DNA from: Stenocarpella maydis
Taxonomy: Eukaryota > Ascomycota > Sordariomycetes > Diaporthales > Diaporthaceae
Reading direction: 5' to 3'
Assembly (NCBI GenBank): GCA_002270565.1
Contig: NQMI01000217.1
Span: 1 to 28,118 of the forward strand
Length of the DNA: 28,118 nt
Position 1 is the first letter of the stretch. The number at the start of each line of letters is the position of its first letter. Below the pieces are notes generated by a model. It saw only the letters and a program-made list of their open reading frames with translations. It ran no database searches and was not told where the DNA came from. Below are positions 9,977 to 20,970 of the stretch, piece by piece. A program made the translations under genes and the position numbers.

Positions 9977-10258
9977 CTACTTTTCATACTGCTGCTGGAA
10001 AAGTATGATCTTCTGGCGCATTGCCTTCAGTTTATCCTTGCGACTGATTCTGACATCGGCGGCGCAGTCTGGCAGGGTCACAAGAATGTTTCCCTCTCTC
10101 AGACCCTCCAGAAGAAAGAGGTCCAAGCGGACAGAGGAGAGCGCACGGTTCCTGGCTGCTGGGTTGAGACAAGTAGGAGATAGATGTTTTCTGTCCGGTG
10201 TCAGCACTTGGATCTTATTGGGCCTAACGGATGGGCGGATGTGGGCCAACCTTTCCAT
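9977..10258 (-). CDS. Candidate small ORF or terminal exon, 93 aa, function unknown
   Basis: ATG within ACCATGG, a good eukaryotic start context, then 93 codons to TAG. The C-terminal half is charged and helix-like (VRLDLFLLEGLREG, then SRKDKLKAMRQKI), which looks more like protein than its antisense frame does. No family is recognised. Upstream on the same strand an in-frame TAA lies close by. The upstream CTAAG and AAAGCAG could be a branch site and acceptor, so it might be a last exon, but I could not fit a matching upstream exon. Quite possibly chance. Confidence 0.15.
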   Translation of the reverse strand: MERLAHIRPSVRPNKIQVLTPDRKHLSPTCLNPAARNRALSSVRLDLFLLEGLREGNILVTLPDCAADVRISRKDKLKAMRQKIILFQQQYEK

Positions 10259-11259
10259 GGTCACGGCCCCGTTGCCTTCTGCTTTCTTTTCTTAGTTGCA
10301 AAATAGAAACCTCGGTGGCGAGTGTAGTGAGCGCATTCATCAGAGTATTTCTATGCTTCTCAGGGCAGATATATTTGGAGGAAGAGGACGGAGCTTTATA
10401 CAAGCTCGAGATATTTCAGGGCCAGTCTCGACGCTCTCGCCCCATTACCATCCAAACGCAGTGCCTGACTGCAGCACCGTCGTGAATGCCTAACCTGAGT
10501 TACCGCAGGGTAGTCCGCTGCTTTCTTCTTCGCAGCAACAAGGCAGGCACACGGACCTGAGCGTCGAGTCCGACCAATGAACACACCGGCCACCTTGGAG
10601 CCACGACAGCGTCCCCAATATATCTGCATCTGCACACTGTCATGATGAGCTGTCTCGCGGTGAACAGACCCATCCCTGTCGAACTCTGCTCAGGAATACA
10701 GCGACGACCACAGGGAACGTCTCCACCGTGCCTCGCTGGCCGCTGTAACATCTCAGATCTGACGTTCGACAAATAGACATGTCATATTCTGTAGATCGGG
10801 GCCGGGGTCCCGTGGAGAAAGCCTCGAGTACCTCATTTCTTTGTTCTATTGTATGATTCCGTGCTCGAGCGGACAAGGGATCAAACCTGTGTGGCACCGC
10901 CTGTAGAATATCAAACTAAACTCAGCGTGGGTAACGCGTCCAAAATGGGATGGATGACAGAACAGAATAGGTAAGCGCGTGTGCAATTCCAACGGCTGTG
11001 TAGTTGTAGGAAGTGAGCCAAGAAAAGAACGCAGGACCCCGGAGTATAGGGAATAAGGAGCATGGTCTCTATGTTGCCGCTGCAACGAGCAATGGATGAT
11101 CTACATGGAGCATGTCGTTCCCCTGGTCCCCGCCTCTGTTCTTATCGTGACATCGATTTTGCAGATTCAAGCCACAGCCCAAATTGCAGGCCCTTTTATG
11201 ACCTTCGACCATGGCTGCAGCAATCCTTGGGCAAATTCTACCTACCTGCTACGATTAGG

Positions 11260-11269
11260 TACCTAGGTA
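11260..11269. repeat. TACCTAGGTA palindrome
   Basis: Perfect ten-base palindrome in a longer TAGGTACCTAGGTA. It recurs at 12,758-12,767. Related text (TAGGTA, CTACCTAG) is near 12,481-12,532, and CACCTAGGTACC lies inside LTR G. Such strings are common in Sordariomycete intergenic DNA; no function is claimed. Confidence 0.5.
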
Positions 11270-12757
11270 TCATCAGAGGCAGACAACCGGGGTTTCAGAG
11301 CAGGGATTCCAAGTGGATACCAGGGCCCGCCCACAGTTGAAAAGATGACAGGAATGTCCGGGGAAATGATTCTGCAGATTCAGAGTGACTGGGAATCCAA
11401 AGGGCTGTGCGTGTGACTTGCGTGGTTGGGTAATAACATACCAAGGCATGCAGAGCACGGTCATGCGGCTATCCGCCCGTGCCGAGAGGTTTTCAAAAGC
11501 AAGTAACGGGATTCTGTCTGCCGTAACGTGGATATCTGTATCCTAGAAGACAAATAGACCGCTTGTCCCTGGGAAAATGCGTTGTGTCGGACAAGCACCG
11601 CTGTAGGGAGCGGGCTGACCGGTCGAATGGTGCCAACAGGGGCCAGCGCCACCTGCGCTACGATACTGCAGCTGGCAGCTGGCGCTGGCGCCTGTATGTC
11701 TCAGTTGAAGCCATTAGCTTGATTAGAGTTTATTCTCTGCTCCCGTTCACCGATCATTTTCCCTGTACTTTCTTGATGTGCAAGGTAAATAGTCACTGCG
11801 TAAGGCACGGTTGCCCCTCGGGCGGGAGACGCTGCTCCAGATGTCAGTAACCAGGCTGACTGAGCAGCCCTGCCCAAATTTTGCCCGCGCCTTTTCATGC
11901 GACCAGGAAAATACGTATTGCCTGTTCCATACCATGAGAAGGTCGGTAACAAAGGCTCATCCCTATCCATGTCAGTCCTAAAGCGCGGGTTGTTGACAGA
12001 GCATGCAGGTCCCTTAACGCGCGTTCCCGCAGTTCAAAATGTCATACCAAAACAAACCATAAACTTTGAGGTGCAGGCCCAAGTGGGTGGATATATAGCT
12101 CATATTACACTCATGCCATAATACTTTGGACTTTAGGACTATTCATACCTGTGCATCAAGGGCAATTGGCGATAGCGGAACTCAGAGCACCAGCAGATTA
12201 GCGTGATGGTCGGAAGGAGCAGTACGAAGACTGGAATTATCGGCTAAACTATCTAATCTGAACCTAATCTTACTTTTTGGAAACCACAGGCTCTGGTCCG
12301 CTTCCGACCTGCATCATTTGTGGCGCGGCATAGACGGCTGGGTGGCAGCACGGTCACCACGCGGGACGCATATGACATGCCCCATTCCGCTGGAGTTTGA
12401 AACAAAAAGCAAGGCTCACATCCATTTCCTGATAATGAAAGCTACCGCAGAGATTGAGAATGGCTTATCTTAGCCGTTGGTAGGTATTTCGTAACAAGAA
12501 TATACTTAATTAGGTACGTCTACCTAGATACCGGTTCTGCTCACCTGCTAATACGGTACCAGAACCAACGATGCTGTGCGACCAAGCGCTTGGCTAATCT
12601 CAGACGTTGCATAAATGATGGATGAAATTGCCGAGGGAACACGCAATTTCCCTTGCAGCTGAAAAGACCGGCCAGAACCCTGTGGACGCTTCCCGCCTCC
12701 TCCTCGACAGTGACTCACTGAGTTGAAATATTGTAACATCCGGCAGCTATCGTTAGA

Positions 12758-12767
12758 TACCTAGGTA
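12758..12767. repeat. TACCTAGGTA palindrome, second copy
   Basis: Same ten-base perfect palindrome as at 11,260. Both lie in the non-coding central block. Confidence 0.5.
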
Positions 12768-13844
12768 GACAGTGCGACGCTGTGTGCCGATCAGCTCGAG
12801 CTGCAAGTTTAGCGTGGGGGCTTTCGGGGGGACAAAGTGCACTTCTTGACCACCTGGTGGTCAAAACGGCAGTGCAGAAGCGCAGCGTCAACTGCAGCGG
12901 AGACCATCCGCCCTCACCAAGGATTAAAATAGAATTGGATCAATACCGTTTGATGGCTCCTTCCAGAACCCCGAGTGGAACAGTCATTAGTGATCTCATC
13001 ACCGAAGGGCAACTTGTGAGCCCAGACTCCTTTCTGCCAAGGATGGTTTCTTGCGCATCCCATTCAGTGAACCATACGATCTGATGTTCAGGTGCATGAT
13101 CTTTCCTTCAGCGCGTGGCAGATTTTGTTGGCTTCTTAGAGTGACACAAGGCATGAGACCTGGGCTTCGTAGCGTCTCGGCTTCCGTGTAAGTTACGAGG
13201 CTGAGACGTTACATAATTGATGTAGCCGCTTGCAGGGATCTCGTTCTGTGATTGGTCGCAGCCTCGTTCGTTGGCTGAATCCCGTCACTTGGATCATGCA
13301 CCCACGCGAACATTAGCGGAAACTCCGCGATAACCGCGAGGAAAATACAGGGGGGAAAAGCAAAATCATCATTCCTATTTTTGATTTCGTCGATTGTTTA
13401 GTCTTAACCAATTGTTTACGTGTATCGTGCACGCATGTGACGTAACATTACGCGGTCAGCTTTCAGAGACGCCGACAAGTTTTGAGACAGAAGAGATCGG
13501 ATTTGGCTGGCAGATGATTGGTCACACATTCTTTTTTCTCTTTTCTTGTGATTTCTACGCACGCTCCCAGTCGAGACTCCCCGAGCGAGGAAACATTGAT
13601 CAGTCATGGATGTGTGCGTGAACCCGATCACACAATAGTACTAATCTAACTATTGGCCGTCTCCACGAGAGTTTTTTCTTTTTTTTTCCCCAAGGGGCGT
13701 TAAGCAACTTGTGACGGGAAAGATTTGGAACAAACAAAACGCCAAGTGTGATATAAGATCTGTGTAACCTGATCGAGACACGAAATCATGGACACTATGC
13801 TTTGCCCTGGTTCCGAAGTGGTCGGGTCGCTCCCCCGACACCTG

Positions 13845-14096
13845 TCAACTGATGTAGCTCGGTCTGTGGCTCGACGCGATGACGAATTCTGGGCGTGAGT
13901 TGATGTCCAGGGTCAAGGCAGCTTGTGGGTTGCCCGGGGTGATTGTAAAGGGTCTTGTCTCAATGGCTTGGTTCGTTATCGAGCCGCTTTTGCCTTTTGA
14001 GGTCCCCCTCGCAGCCTGTGCCGCGTTTTGTACTACACGACTGGGCTCAAAGCCTTGGTACGGAGTCCACACGGGTATTGCCTTTGCATCCTTCAT
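13845..14096 (-). CDS. Candidate small ORF, 83 aa, function unknown
   Basis: The open frame extends upstream to 14,192, but that codon is GTG; the first ATG is at 14,096, giving 83 residues. Composition is balanced, with a basic stretch (AARGTSKGKSG) in the middle and no signal peptide, membrane segment or known motif. The antisense frame over the same bases is equally open, which lowers confidence. It may be a chance frame or part of a decayed gene. Confidence 0.15.
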   Translation of the reverse strand: MKDAKAIPVWTPYQGFEPSRVVQNAAQAARGTSKGKSGSITNQAIETRPFTITPGNPQAALTLDINSRPEFVIASSHRPSYIS

Positions 14097-14888
14097 GCAA
14101 TGCGACTCCTGCCCAGTGATAGGAGTAGCAGCAACGGCGGAAGCAGAAACCTCTTCTTCTGCTCGGTAGTCTCCGACTGCTTTCTTCGGCACTGGCTCCA
14201 GTGAGCTCAGTCATGACTATATTTCACTGACTAGCGCCTCAATCATGCACCCTCATCACTCGGCGCACCAACATCGGCTCAAGTGCTCTGTCCCGCCCTC
14301 CCCTTCCACCGACAACGTGGCGAGTCGAGCGGTGAGCGCTGCTTCTATTATTTTAAGAGCGTATACGACCACAGATTTTCTTGACATCATGCCTAATTAT
14401 CAATTCCCCGTTGGCCAATGACTTAAGACCATCATTGCTTGCTCCCTTGCTCACTGGGCACTTGAAAGAGTCAATTTTGGTGTCAGAAGCAGCCATACAC
14501 GCTATTAAGCGAGGTCTTTCAGGGTAAACACGGCGTGAAATGCTTCGGGAGGATTATTATAATAGCTAGCATGACAAATAGCCGGTCTAACGCCACATTC
14601 AAGACCCTCGTGCTCGTTGTGCCACGAAGCAAATTAATTCTCAAGCGGCACAGTGGAAGAAAAGTGATTCGAGTACTTTCGTGCTCATATGTTCATATGG
14701 CTGCCATGGAAAGTCACTGTAGAAAGCATGTTACTACCGCCGGGTACTTCCGTTAAATGGGTTGGGGGTGGGGTTAGTAGTTGCTCAGGCAAATAAAGAT
14801 TCAGGGCTGAAAGGACAATAGGTTGCTACTACTACGAATATAATAGTTCTAGGCTACGTTTCCAACGATCCATATTACTTGGAACATC

Positions 14889-15044
14889 TCAGGTAAAAAG
14901 AAATTGACTGTGCTCGTTAAATAAAAGCTGCTGTACCGTGGCACTTGGCCAAGAACTCGTGACCATCGGCTGATATTTAGGGCCCAACTTGAGAATTGAT
15001 TGTTCACAGTTATCGCAGTTGACACGAATAATATTGTCAAACAT
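14889..15044 (-). pseudogene. Minus-strand frame, 51 codons, unknown
   Basis: ATG at 15,044 opens a frame reading NCDNCEQSILKLGPKYQP in its first half and ending in TGA at 14,889-14,891. It starts five bases after the stop of the frame at 15,050-15,325, in a different phase. A single gene broken by a frameshift, or one with an unresolved intron, would look like this. The paired cysteines are suggestive but match no motif I can name. Confidence 0.15.
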
Positions 15045-15049
15045 TTTCA

Positions 15050-15325
15050 CTAATTGTGGAACCTGTGATCGAAGCTCACGATATAATCCATCATCTTCAC
15101 CTTCATCTCTTGGCGTCGAGCATCCACATTTGTGGTCTGATATGGTAAGGTAGCAAGGGTGTTGCCGCTTTTGGGGGACTCCTCGACAAAATCTTGTATC
15201 CTTTCTGCGGCGAGTTTTTTGGCCTGACGCCTTGACGTCCCCAACTGGAGGCTTTGGGATGTAGTCGCCTCGCTTCGCTCCGACTTAGCTTGGTAGTAGA
15301 AAAGTAGCATATGATTGGGACACAT
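15050..15325 (-). pseudogene. Minus-strand frame, 91 codons, unknown, basic helix-like
   Basis: First ATG at 15,325 (the open frame reaches 15,361, where the codon is TTG). The middle is charged and helical in character: SRRQAKKLAAERIQDFVEE and later DARRQEMKVKMMDYI. A GTATGT donor-like site at 15,328-15,323 would give a very short intron ending near 15,290. No family is recognised. With its neighbours at 14,889 and 15,970 it is the most gene-like part of the central block, probably decayed if it ever was one. Confidence 0.2.
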
Positions 15326-15460
15326 ACTTATCCATAATTGTATGTCTAGGCCCGACAGCAAACTTGGGTTTTTGATCAGACCAGTTAGGATCGATTGTAG
15401 GAAAACTGTCGTGAATACAGAGATTTAATCAAAGACATTGATATTGCCGTTTTTCAGTGT

Positions 15461-15487
15461 TTTTTTTTAGAGAGAGAGAGAGAGAGG
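15461..15487 (+). repeat. T8 followed by (AG)9 microsatellite
   Basis: Eight T residues (15,461-15,468) followed by nine AG units (15,469-15,486). A simple repeat in the central block, between minus-strand frames. It also makes the low-complexity end of a spurious minus-strand ORF. Confidence 0.9.
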
Positions 15488-15969
15488 TTTGGCTTTTAAT
15501 GCACGCTGAGCTCGTTGTGCGCGCAAATGTGGTTCAGATCCAACACTGATCAGGAAAGATATTTCTGGAGTTCCGAGTGCTTTTATACCGTGCTCAACGC
15601 TCCTTGAGCGGGCATGAGGTGACACTGGGTTAACCCAACGGTCGCTCGCTGAATAAAGCCACTTCTGTCCGTGATAGGATAGGGCAGCTGTATCTTCACT
15701 ACTGGCAGCCATATCTTCGTACGAAGGTCAGCCGTTCTTGGCAAGCCTCCTCTGTTAAAGCCACAAGAAGCAAGTTGAGTCCATATTTTTTCTAAATTCA
15801 GACCAGGAACCGCCTGTCAAAAACATTCCCATGTCTCGGGCCCGAGGAGGATTTCTATGGGCGCTTCCATCCAGCCCAGCTTGCTCGCGAGGCGCTGGTA
15901 TCTACCAGCTAGGCTGGCGACATTGGGTCAAGCGCGTTGACAGCAGGATCACCTGCATTGCTAGCATCA

Positions 15970-16239
15970 TTAGGATTGTCTGCCACGTGCGTGTTGCATG
16001 AGGATGTGACTCGCTGCCGGGAATAAGGAAAGATGCCCGTCATTGATCCTCAGCTCGCTTAAATGAGCGGGTCTTTCGGGGTCAGCAGTCTGCCTGCCAG
16101 TCAGCATTTCTTGTCTGAAATCTTGGTTGCCTCTTGAAATTCGTCTAAGCGGTGCTTCAACAGCCACATCATTATCATATAGCTGATGAAGATAAAATTC
16201 CGTCGTCATGATCGACATGATTTCCAAACACCGAAACAT
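15970..16239 (-). CDS. Candidate ORF, 89 aa, unknown
   Basis: A true ATG in ACCATG context begins an 89-codon frame. It contains PLRRISRGNQDFRQEM and PERPAHLSELRINDGHL, which read like soluble protein, but I recognise no domain and see no membrane segment. It lies upstream, on the same strand, of the frames at 15,050-15,325 and 14,889-15,044, and could be a first exon of one split or decayed gene. I could not define splice sites joining them. Confidence 0.2.
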   Translation of the reverse strand: MFRCLEIMSIMTTEFYLHQLYDNDVAVEAPLRRISRGNQDFRQEMLTGRQTADPERPAHLSELRINDGHLSLFPAASHILMQHARGRQS

Positions 16240-18574
16240 GGTCCTAACTTCGTTTATTCAGCGAGACCACTTATCAGAGACCGTGAGAAACAGAAGTAAC
16301 ACTAGCTCGACATAATGCATCAATTCTTCACGTAAGGGAGTCAAAAGAGACGACAGGTCTGTCCAATATCATCTGGTTGAGCGCTCCAGGGCTGAGAAGA
16401 AAAGACAATTCCGAAGAATGCGAGTAACATCATGCAACAGAGGCGCACAATATTAAGGGTCCGGCGATAAAGAAAGTATGATAGATCTCAAAGTTACGGT
16501 GCCGTACAGAGTCAATCACAGCTGCAACAAGTGGTGATCTACCTTGAATGCTTCGGAAGCTTTTTTTCTTTCCGGGTATATAGGGCGACTTCGAAAAGCT
16601 GTGTTCAGCGGTGGTGAGACGCGGAAGACAGAGCGGAGATTCCGACTGTAAGGGCCCTGATATTGAAAAGATTTGTATTCTGGCTAGATAAGCATGATTC
16701 CCCACAGGGGGGATGTGGGTGGATCCATTTTCCCTCCGTATTCAAGTTAAAGCTGTATGAGACGTCATACTCCCGTCAAGTAGTCGCACGATCCAATATC
16801 CGGTGGCCAATAAAATCGCAAGAGCATATATTTGTACCATATGCAGAAGCCCGCGGTCTGCTTACCAGGAGGCCATCCAGGGCCCAGCTTCAGAATCTGG
16901 CAGCTCATTACCTCGCTACGATCCTGCGGGCGCCCAGGTCGAGGCTAACCGCCATTTTCCCGTCTTTTCGAGAAATGACATGGGCAGGTGATGCGAGTGT
17001 TTGATGAAACGAGCTATGGGTAACACAAAGCCCGGGATTTCTTCACCGGCGCTTGTGTGTGAAGGGCTCAATGGGGGTCCTGTCTCACCACTCACATGCG
17101 CCCGCGCCTACCGTTTCCAGACTGCTGTCGTCCTTGGGGTGGCTCCGTCCCCCATATCGCCATGAAATCAGCCTTCCTGTCAGCCGAACTGGCGGTGGCT
17201 TGGCCTCGGAGGAGGACCAGTGTGCGCCAATCCTAAGCACACGTCCATACAAGGCCCCTGTCAGAGCGCTCTCCTTCCGCCTTCTCTGGAGAGCCTTCCT
17301 AGTGTCGGCACTGGAGCAGCAGTGTGATTTTGCAGCACCGCAAGCTCACAGACTCCGTGGGTGAGTAAGTACCCTGGCAACTGTGCTTTTGTGCGATAAG
17401 CGAGCTGCAGGCGAGCTTGTGCGCGAGGCAGGCGTCAAGTGGTCAAGAAAAGGGTCACACCACATTGCGAAGGCATTCTGTAATGGCACTAGTCAAGAGG
17501 CAAGACGAAGAAATGGACCAAATGAAATGGTGTCGGTCAACAACATTCACAGTGCAGCTTTTACGAAAGGTTATCTAGATGTGCACGAGGCATTTCACTC
17601 GTCATTAACATAACCGGGATGGGCCCACTTTCAAGTACACCCCTGATTCAGCGCACAAGCACACTGTTATAAGCCAACACAACAGCACCCAAGGGACCCG
17701 TTTCAATAGCCCAGGCAATGAAAAACAAATGCCATAATTTAGCTCCACATGCATTAAACCATAGAGTTAGCAAATACATAGGGTTAAGGTCTAGCTTATA
17801 AGCCTTAAAAATAAGTTATATAAGCTACATTAACGAGTAACGGATTAAGCGTTATATTATAAATTATAAGTTTACCCCATAAGCGAGTAAACTAGCTAAA
17901 AAGTTAAATTTATAAAAATATAATTATTAATATAATAAGTAGGTTTTCTAAAATATACTCTTTACTTACTAATTTAAATATTTAATCTTATAATTAAATG
18001 ATCTTATAGCTTATAATTATATAGTTTTTATAAATAATAGGTTTATATATTAAATTAAATAAATATTACTTTTGTATTATTTTCTTAATATAAATTTTAT
18101 AAATTACTTATTGAAGTTTATAAATATTTAATATAAGTCATATATTTTAATAATCTTTATTTAAATTGGTTATATATGGTATAAAGTATTAAGAAACAAC
18201 TAAAACTAAGAAGTAGTAAGTTTTTAAGAAGTTTACTAACTATAGGCTACTTTAATACTTACTTAAGGCTAAATAACTAATATAATTTAATACTAATTAG
18301 TACTAATTATTATTTACTTACGTTTATAAATTTAAAGAATTAGAATAAAATTAATATTACTTTAAAAAGGCTAATCTTTAATAAGAAAATTATACTTTAT
18401 ATTAAATAATACTCACCTTATTTTTAAAATCTTGAGGTACTATAAATTAAGAATATAAATATATATGTATATATACAGTTATTAATATTCTTTACGCTAT
18501 ATTTAATATTATTTATTTAAAGTTCAACTTAATAAATATTATTCTAGGGTATAGTAATAGAAGCAGAGTTGTGA

Positions 18575-18686
18575 TAATGTATATGTATATTTATATATTA
18601 TAAACAAATACACGAATATACAGTATATGTATATATATATGATATGTAGTATATTTGTATATAAATAATATATAAGACCCCTTGTC

Positions 18687-18719
<33 letters not shown>

Positions 18720-18760
18720 TTGTGTATACAGCCTTTGCAAATTTAATATATATACAAAAT
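18575..18760. repeat. TA/TATG microsatellite tract
   Basis: Repeated TATATG and TATATA units, with an uninterrupted TA run at about 18,686-18,709. The isoleucine/tyrosine-rich minus-strand ORF over it (18,591-18,797) is a by-product of the repeat. Confidence 0.85.
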
Positions 18761-18802
18761 TATAATATAAATATAATAAATGTGAGAGAAATATCATTGT
18801 AT

Positions 18803-18803
18803 N
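18803..18803. other. Single N: likely assembly join
   Basis: The N lies one base before the TGTTCCGG start of LTR B, between it and unrelated AT-rich DNA. The LTR A that LTR B interrupts lacks its other half on this side, which suggests the join does not reflect true adjacency. Confidence 0.6.
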
Positions 18804-18804
18804 G

Positions 18805-19205
18805 TGTTCCGGGGTCTAGGGGAACCGGCATGTTTCGGAATCCGGAGGAAAACCAGCCTTGGCATTCCCCCCCCCTCCCTCCAAGGCTATAAGAAGGGGC
18901 CTTCCTGCGTTGCTTTTGAGAAATTTCTAGTCCTAGAAAAATCAATCTTTTTATACCCTGTGAATTTGTATCTGTCAGATATATACGTGTGTACTGTGAA
19001 ACTATTTCTTGTGCCCTCTTTTTCTGCCTCTCCTTTTTGACACCCTCTATTCCCCTCATAACTCTCCTATCGCGTCAGGGGCTCCTCTTCTTGCCTTCCA
19101 CGCTCCTCTCGGGGTGGTTGCTTGATCAGGGCTCTGGCAGAACGTGTGCCTTTTTGTGTGTGTGGAGGTTTTGTCCTCTCGCTCTCCCCTCTGGGCCCGT
19201 TTTCA
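18805..19205 (+). repeat. LTR family B, copy 4, little mutated
   Basis: Starts TGTTCCGGGG and ends GGGCCCGTTTTCA. It is the least RIP-altered of the four B copies, with CpG and TpG retained, and has an expanded C tract around 18,868-18,877. It is joined directly to LTR A sequence (from 19,206, in the opposite orientation), so it was probably inserted into that LTR. Confidence 0.9.
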
Positions 19206-19499
19206 ATATAAACTTCAGAAATCAAGCTATCTAATGATTCAAGTTATATATTTTTTGAATCAGAAATAAGGGTAATATAGAGGTCTGTAATTAAGGTGTA
19301 AATGCGGACCAAAATAATCGACTTACGGCCACCAAACTCATCTTGCGTCGCGCACGCACTGGGCGTACTTAGCGAAATTCGCCTGACTCGCAAGTCTAGG
19401 GTAACTGCTTGCACGAAGTCTAGGGTAACTGCTTGCACGAAGTCTAGGGTAACTCCTTGCATGAAGTGCTAACGCCCTGCTGAGCGGTTCCGTTTAACA
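19206..19499 (-). repeat. LTR family A, copy a3, truncated by LTR B
   Basis: Reverse complement of the first half of LTR A. It begins (minus) at 19,499 with TGTTAAACGG, contains three U3 repeat units of 24 rather than 25 bases, and is cut where AACTTCAGAAATC meets LTR B. The second half, including the TATA box, is absent on the far side of LTR B. It shows a few C-to-T changes. It interrupts the gag remnant of element E. Confidence 0.85.
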
Positions 19500-20629
19500 T
19501 TCTTAATATTCTTTTTATTTATAAGTTTCTTCTAGGTAGCATTAAGTTCTATAAGTCCTTTATGTTATCCCTACTAGGTACTTAGCTTCTAATACTTCCT
19601 GCTTGTATTAGGTTTATACTTATAACTATTATATTAGAGTAGCTAAGAAATATCTTTTTATTTTTCATAGTATCTTATATAAAGCTAGTTATTAATCTTA
19701 GTAGCTAACTTAATATATTATAGAAAATTATAAAGCCTATCTTATCTAGCTAAATTATTCTTTACTTCCTCTTTAAGTCTTTAATAAAATATAAAAGATC
19801 TTAATATTATTTGTATAATTAATTTATATATAGATCCTTCTAAATTCTATAATATAGCTTAATTCTAAGCCCTTCTATTATAGCTTTAAGAGTTCCCATT
19901 TAGCTTATTATTTCTCATTAGGGTTCTAGAAGAAGGTCTTTAGGGTGTCTTTATAGTTCTTATATTTACTAAAGATTTCCTGAGTTTCTTTATTATAGTC
20001 CTTAAAGTTTTCAGCATTTATATAGTTTATAAGATAGAGCTTAAACCAAGCTAGGACTCTTTCCTTTAGAAAGGAGGCCATATATATAACCCTTTTTCCT
20101 TTTAGCTATTCATCTAGTTGGTGGAAGCGCTAGTAGGCCCTAACCTGGGTTAGATGAGCTTGGAGTTGCCTAGAGGTCCTATTATAAGTAGCTGGATTAT
20201 TAAATTTAACATTTTCTTTACTTAGGAGAAGCATATTAATGATATTTATAGTAGCCTATGGGGTAATAACTTCATTCTTAAGTCATTCTATTTCATCATT
20301 CTACTAGGCTTACCCATTAATAAAAGTCTAAAGGTAATTAACTTTATTAATTAGCTATTAGAGTTATTAATTATTTATTCTACCCTAGGTATTAGCAACA
20401 TCTATTACTTATAAGAGGTCATTAGGTTTAGATATTATAAAGGGGTTAATACATAATATTACTTAAAGTTTGTATTATAATATATAAATAAGAGTTATTA
20501 AAATATAATAATTAAAGAGTTCTAAGTTCTTTTAACCTCAAGAGATTAAAGGTTTATATTTAAAATAGATTATAAGATAGTAATTAAGTAATATTTATTT
20601 TAACTAATAATAATCACTAGGTATAAGGC
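19500..20629 (-). pseudogene. Ty3/gypsy gag remnant E with leader, RIP-eroded
   Basis: Minus-strand translation through stops gives a typical gypsy Gag core at about 20,150-19,510. A basic stretch is followed by VIYMASFLKERVLAWFK, which matches the family's block ending in WFxPYL. Next come EIFSKYKNY, a block like FGNPDE..AEWELLKL, and a C-terminal region like LSYTIEFRRIY. At the end is IELNAT, the usual GPMELDA segment before the zinc knuckle. LTR A interrupts it at 19,499, so no knuckle or pol is seen. The part from about 20,200 to 20,629 is leader or N-terminal Gag without clear motifs. LTR C lies just upstream, as expected for a 5' LTR. Gag builds the retrotransposon particle; this one is dead. 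Confidence 0.7.
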
Positions 20630-20741
20630 TATCTAAGAAATGAACCAAATACTTAGATTAATAACTAAAGAGTCTATTTTATAAAAGCTATCTATTATAA
20701 GTAATAACTATATTTTTATATATTCTAACTCTTTAGTATTA
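20630..20741 (-). repeat. LTR family C, copy c1, partial
   Basis: About 110 bases match the copy at 21,590-21,711: AAGGCTATC, then AAATACTTAGATTAA, then TTCTAACTCTTTAG at the right end, with RIP-type changes. The remainder of the LTR toward 20,500 is not convincingly alignable. It sits upstream of gag E on the minus strand and is probably its damaged 5' LTR. Confidence 0.55.
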
Positions 20742-20970
20742 TTAATAATAAACCGCCTAGGCTAATGATAGCTTCATTAGTCCACCCCTATAATCAACAG
20801 GACCGCCGACGGTCCTATCGGTCCACCCTTATCCAGTGGGTCCTCAACCCTCACCCTGGTGGGGCAGCTTACTGCTGACTCAGCTGGGGCACTCTTTTGG
20901 GAGTGGTTCCGTGGCCTATAAGGGTTGCCTTCTGCGGTAGTCATCAGCCAATAAATGCAGGTTTATAACA
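20742..20970. other. GC-rich island with perfect hairpin, unassigned
   Basis: A GC-rich patch of about 180 bases (20,780-20,960) inside AT-rich DNA. It contains the inverted repeat AGGACCG (20,799-20,805) and CGGTCCT (20,810-20,816) around four bases, and the direct repeat GTCCACCC at both sides of it. Its sharp composition suggests a later insertion, such as a solo LTR or MITE. I could not find terminal repeats or a target duplication. Confidence 0.35.

Larger units (their letters stand above)
8925..17700. other. Base-balanced block without long ORFs
   Basis: About 8.8 kb with ordinary use of CpG, CpA and TpG, so it escaped RIP. It is not repeated within the window. The longest uninterrupted frame on either strand is about 115 codons, and several of the longest lack a true ATG. 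Ascomycete genes usually have exons longer than this. I found no known domain motif, no tRNA and no rRNA. It may be intergenic or regulatory DNA, a decayed gene neighbourhood, or genes split by many introns that I cannot resolve. The clearest low-confidence frames are listed separately. Confidence 0.6.
17701..18803. other. AT-rich debris ending at a single N
   Basis: Composition falls abruptly at about 17,750. Scattered CpG (CGAGTAACGG, AAGCGAGTAA near 17,830-17,890) survives early on, after which the sequence is almost pure A/T with TA and TATG microsatellites. No coding signal. It ends at the ambiguous base at 18,803, after which unrelated LTR B sequence begins. Confidence 0.6.

Noticed and set aside
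18591..18797. 68-codon minus-strand ORF rich in Tyr and Ile
   Set aside because: It is translation of a TA/TATATG microsatellite.
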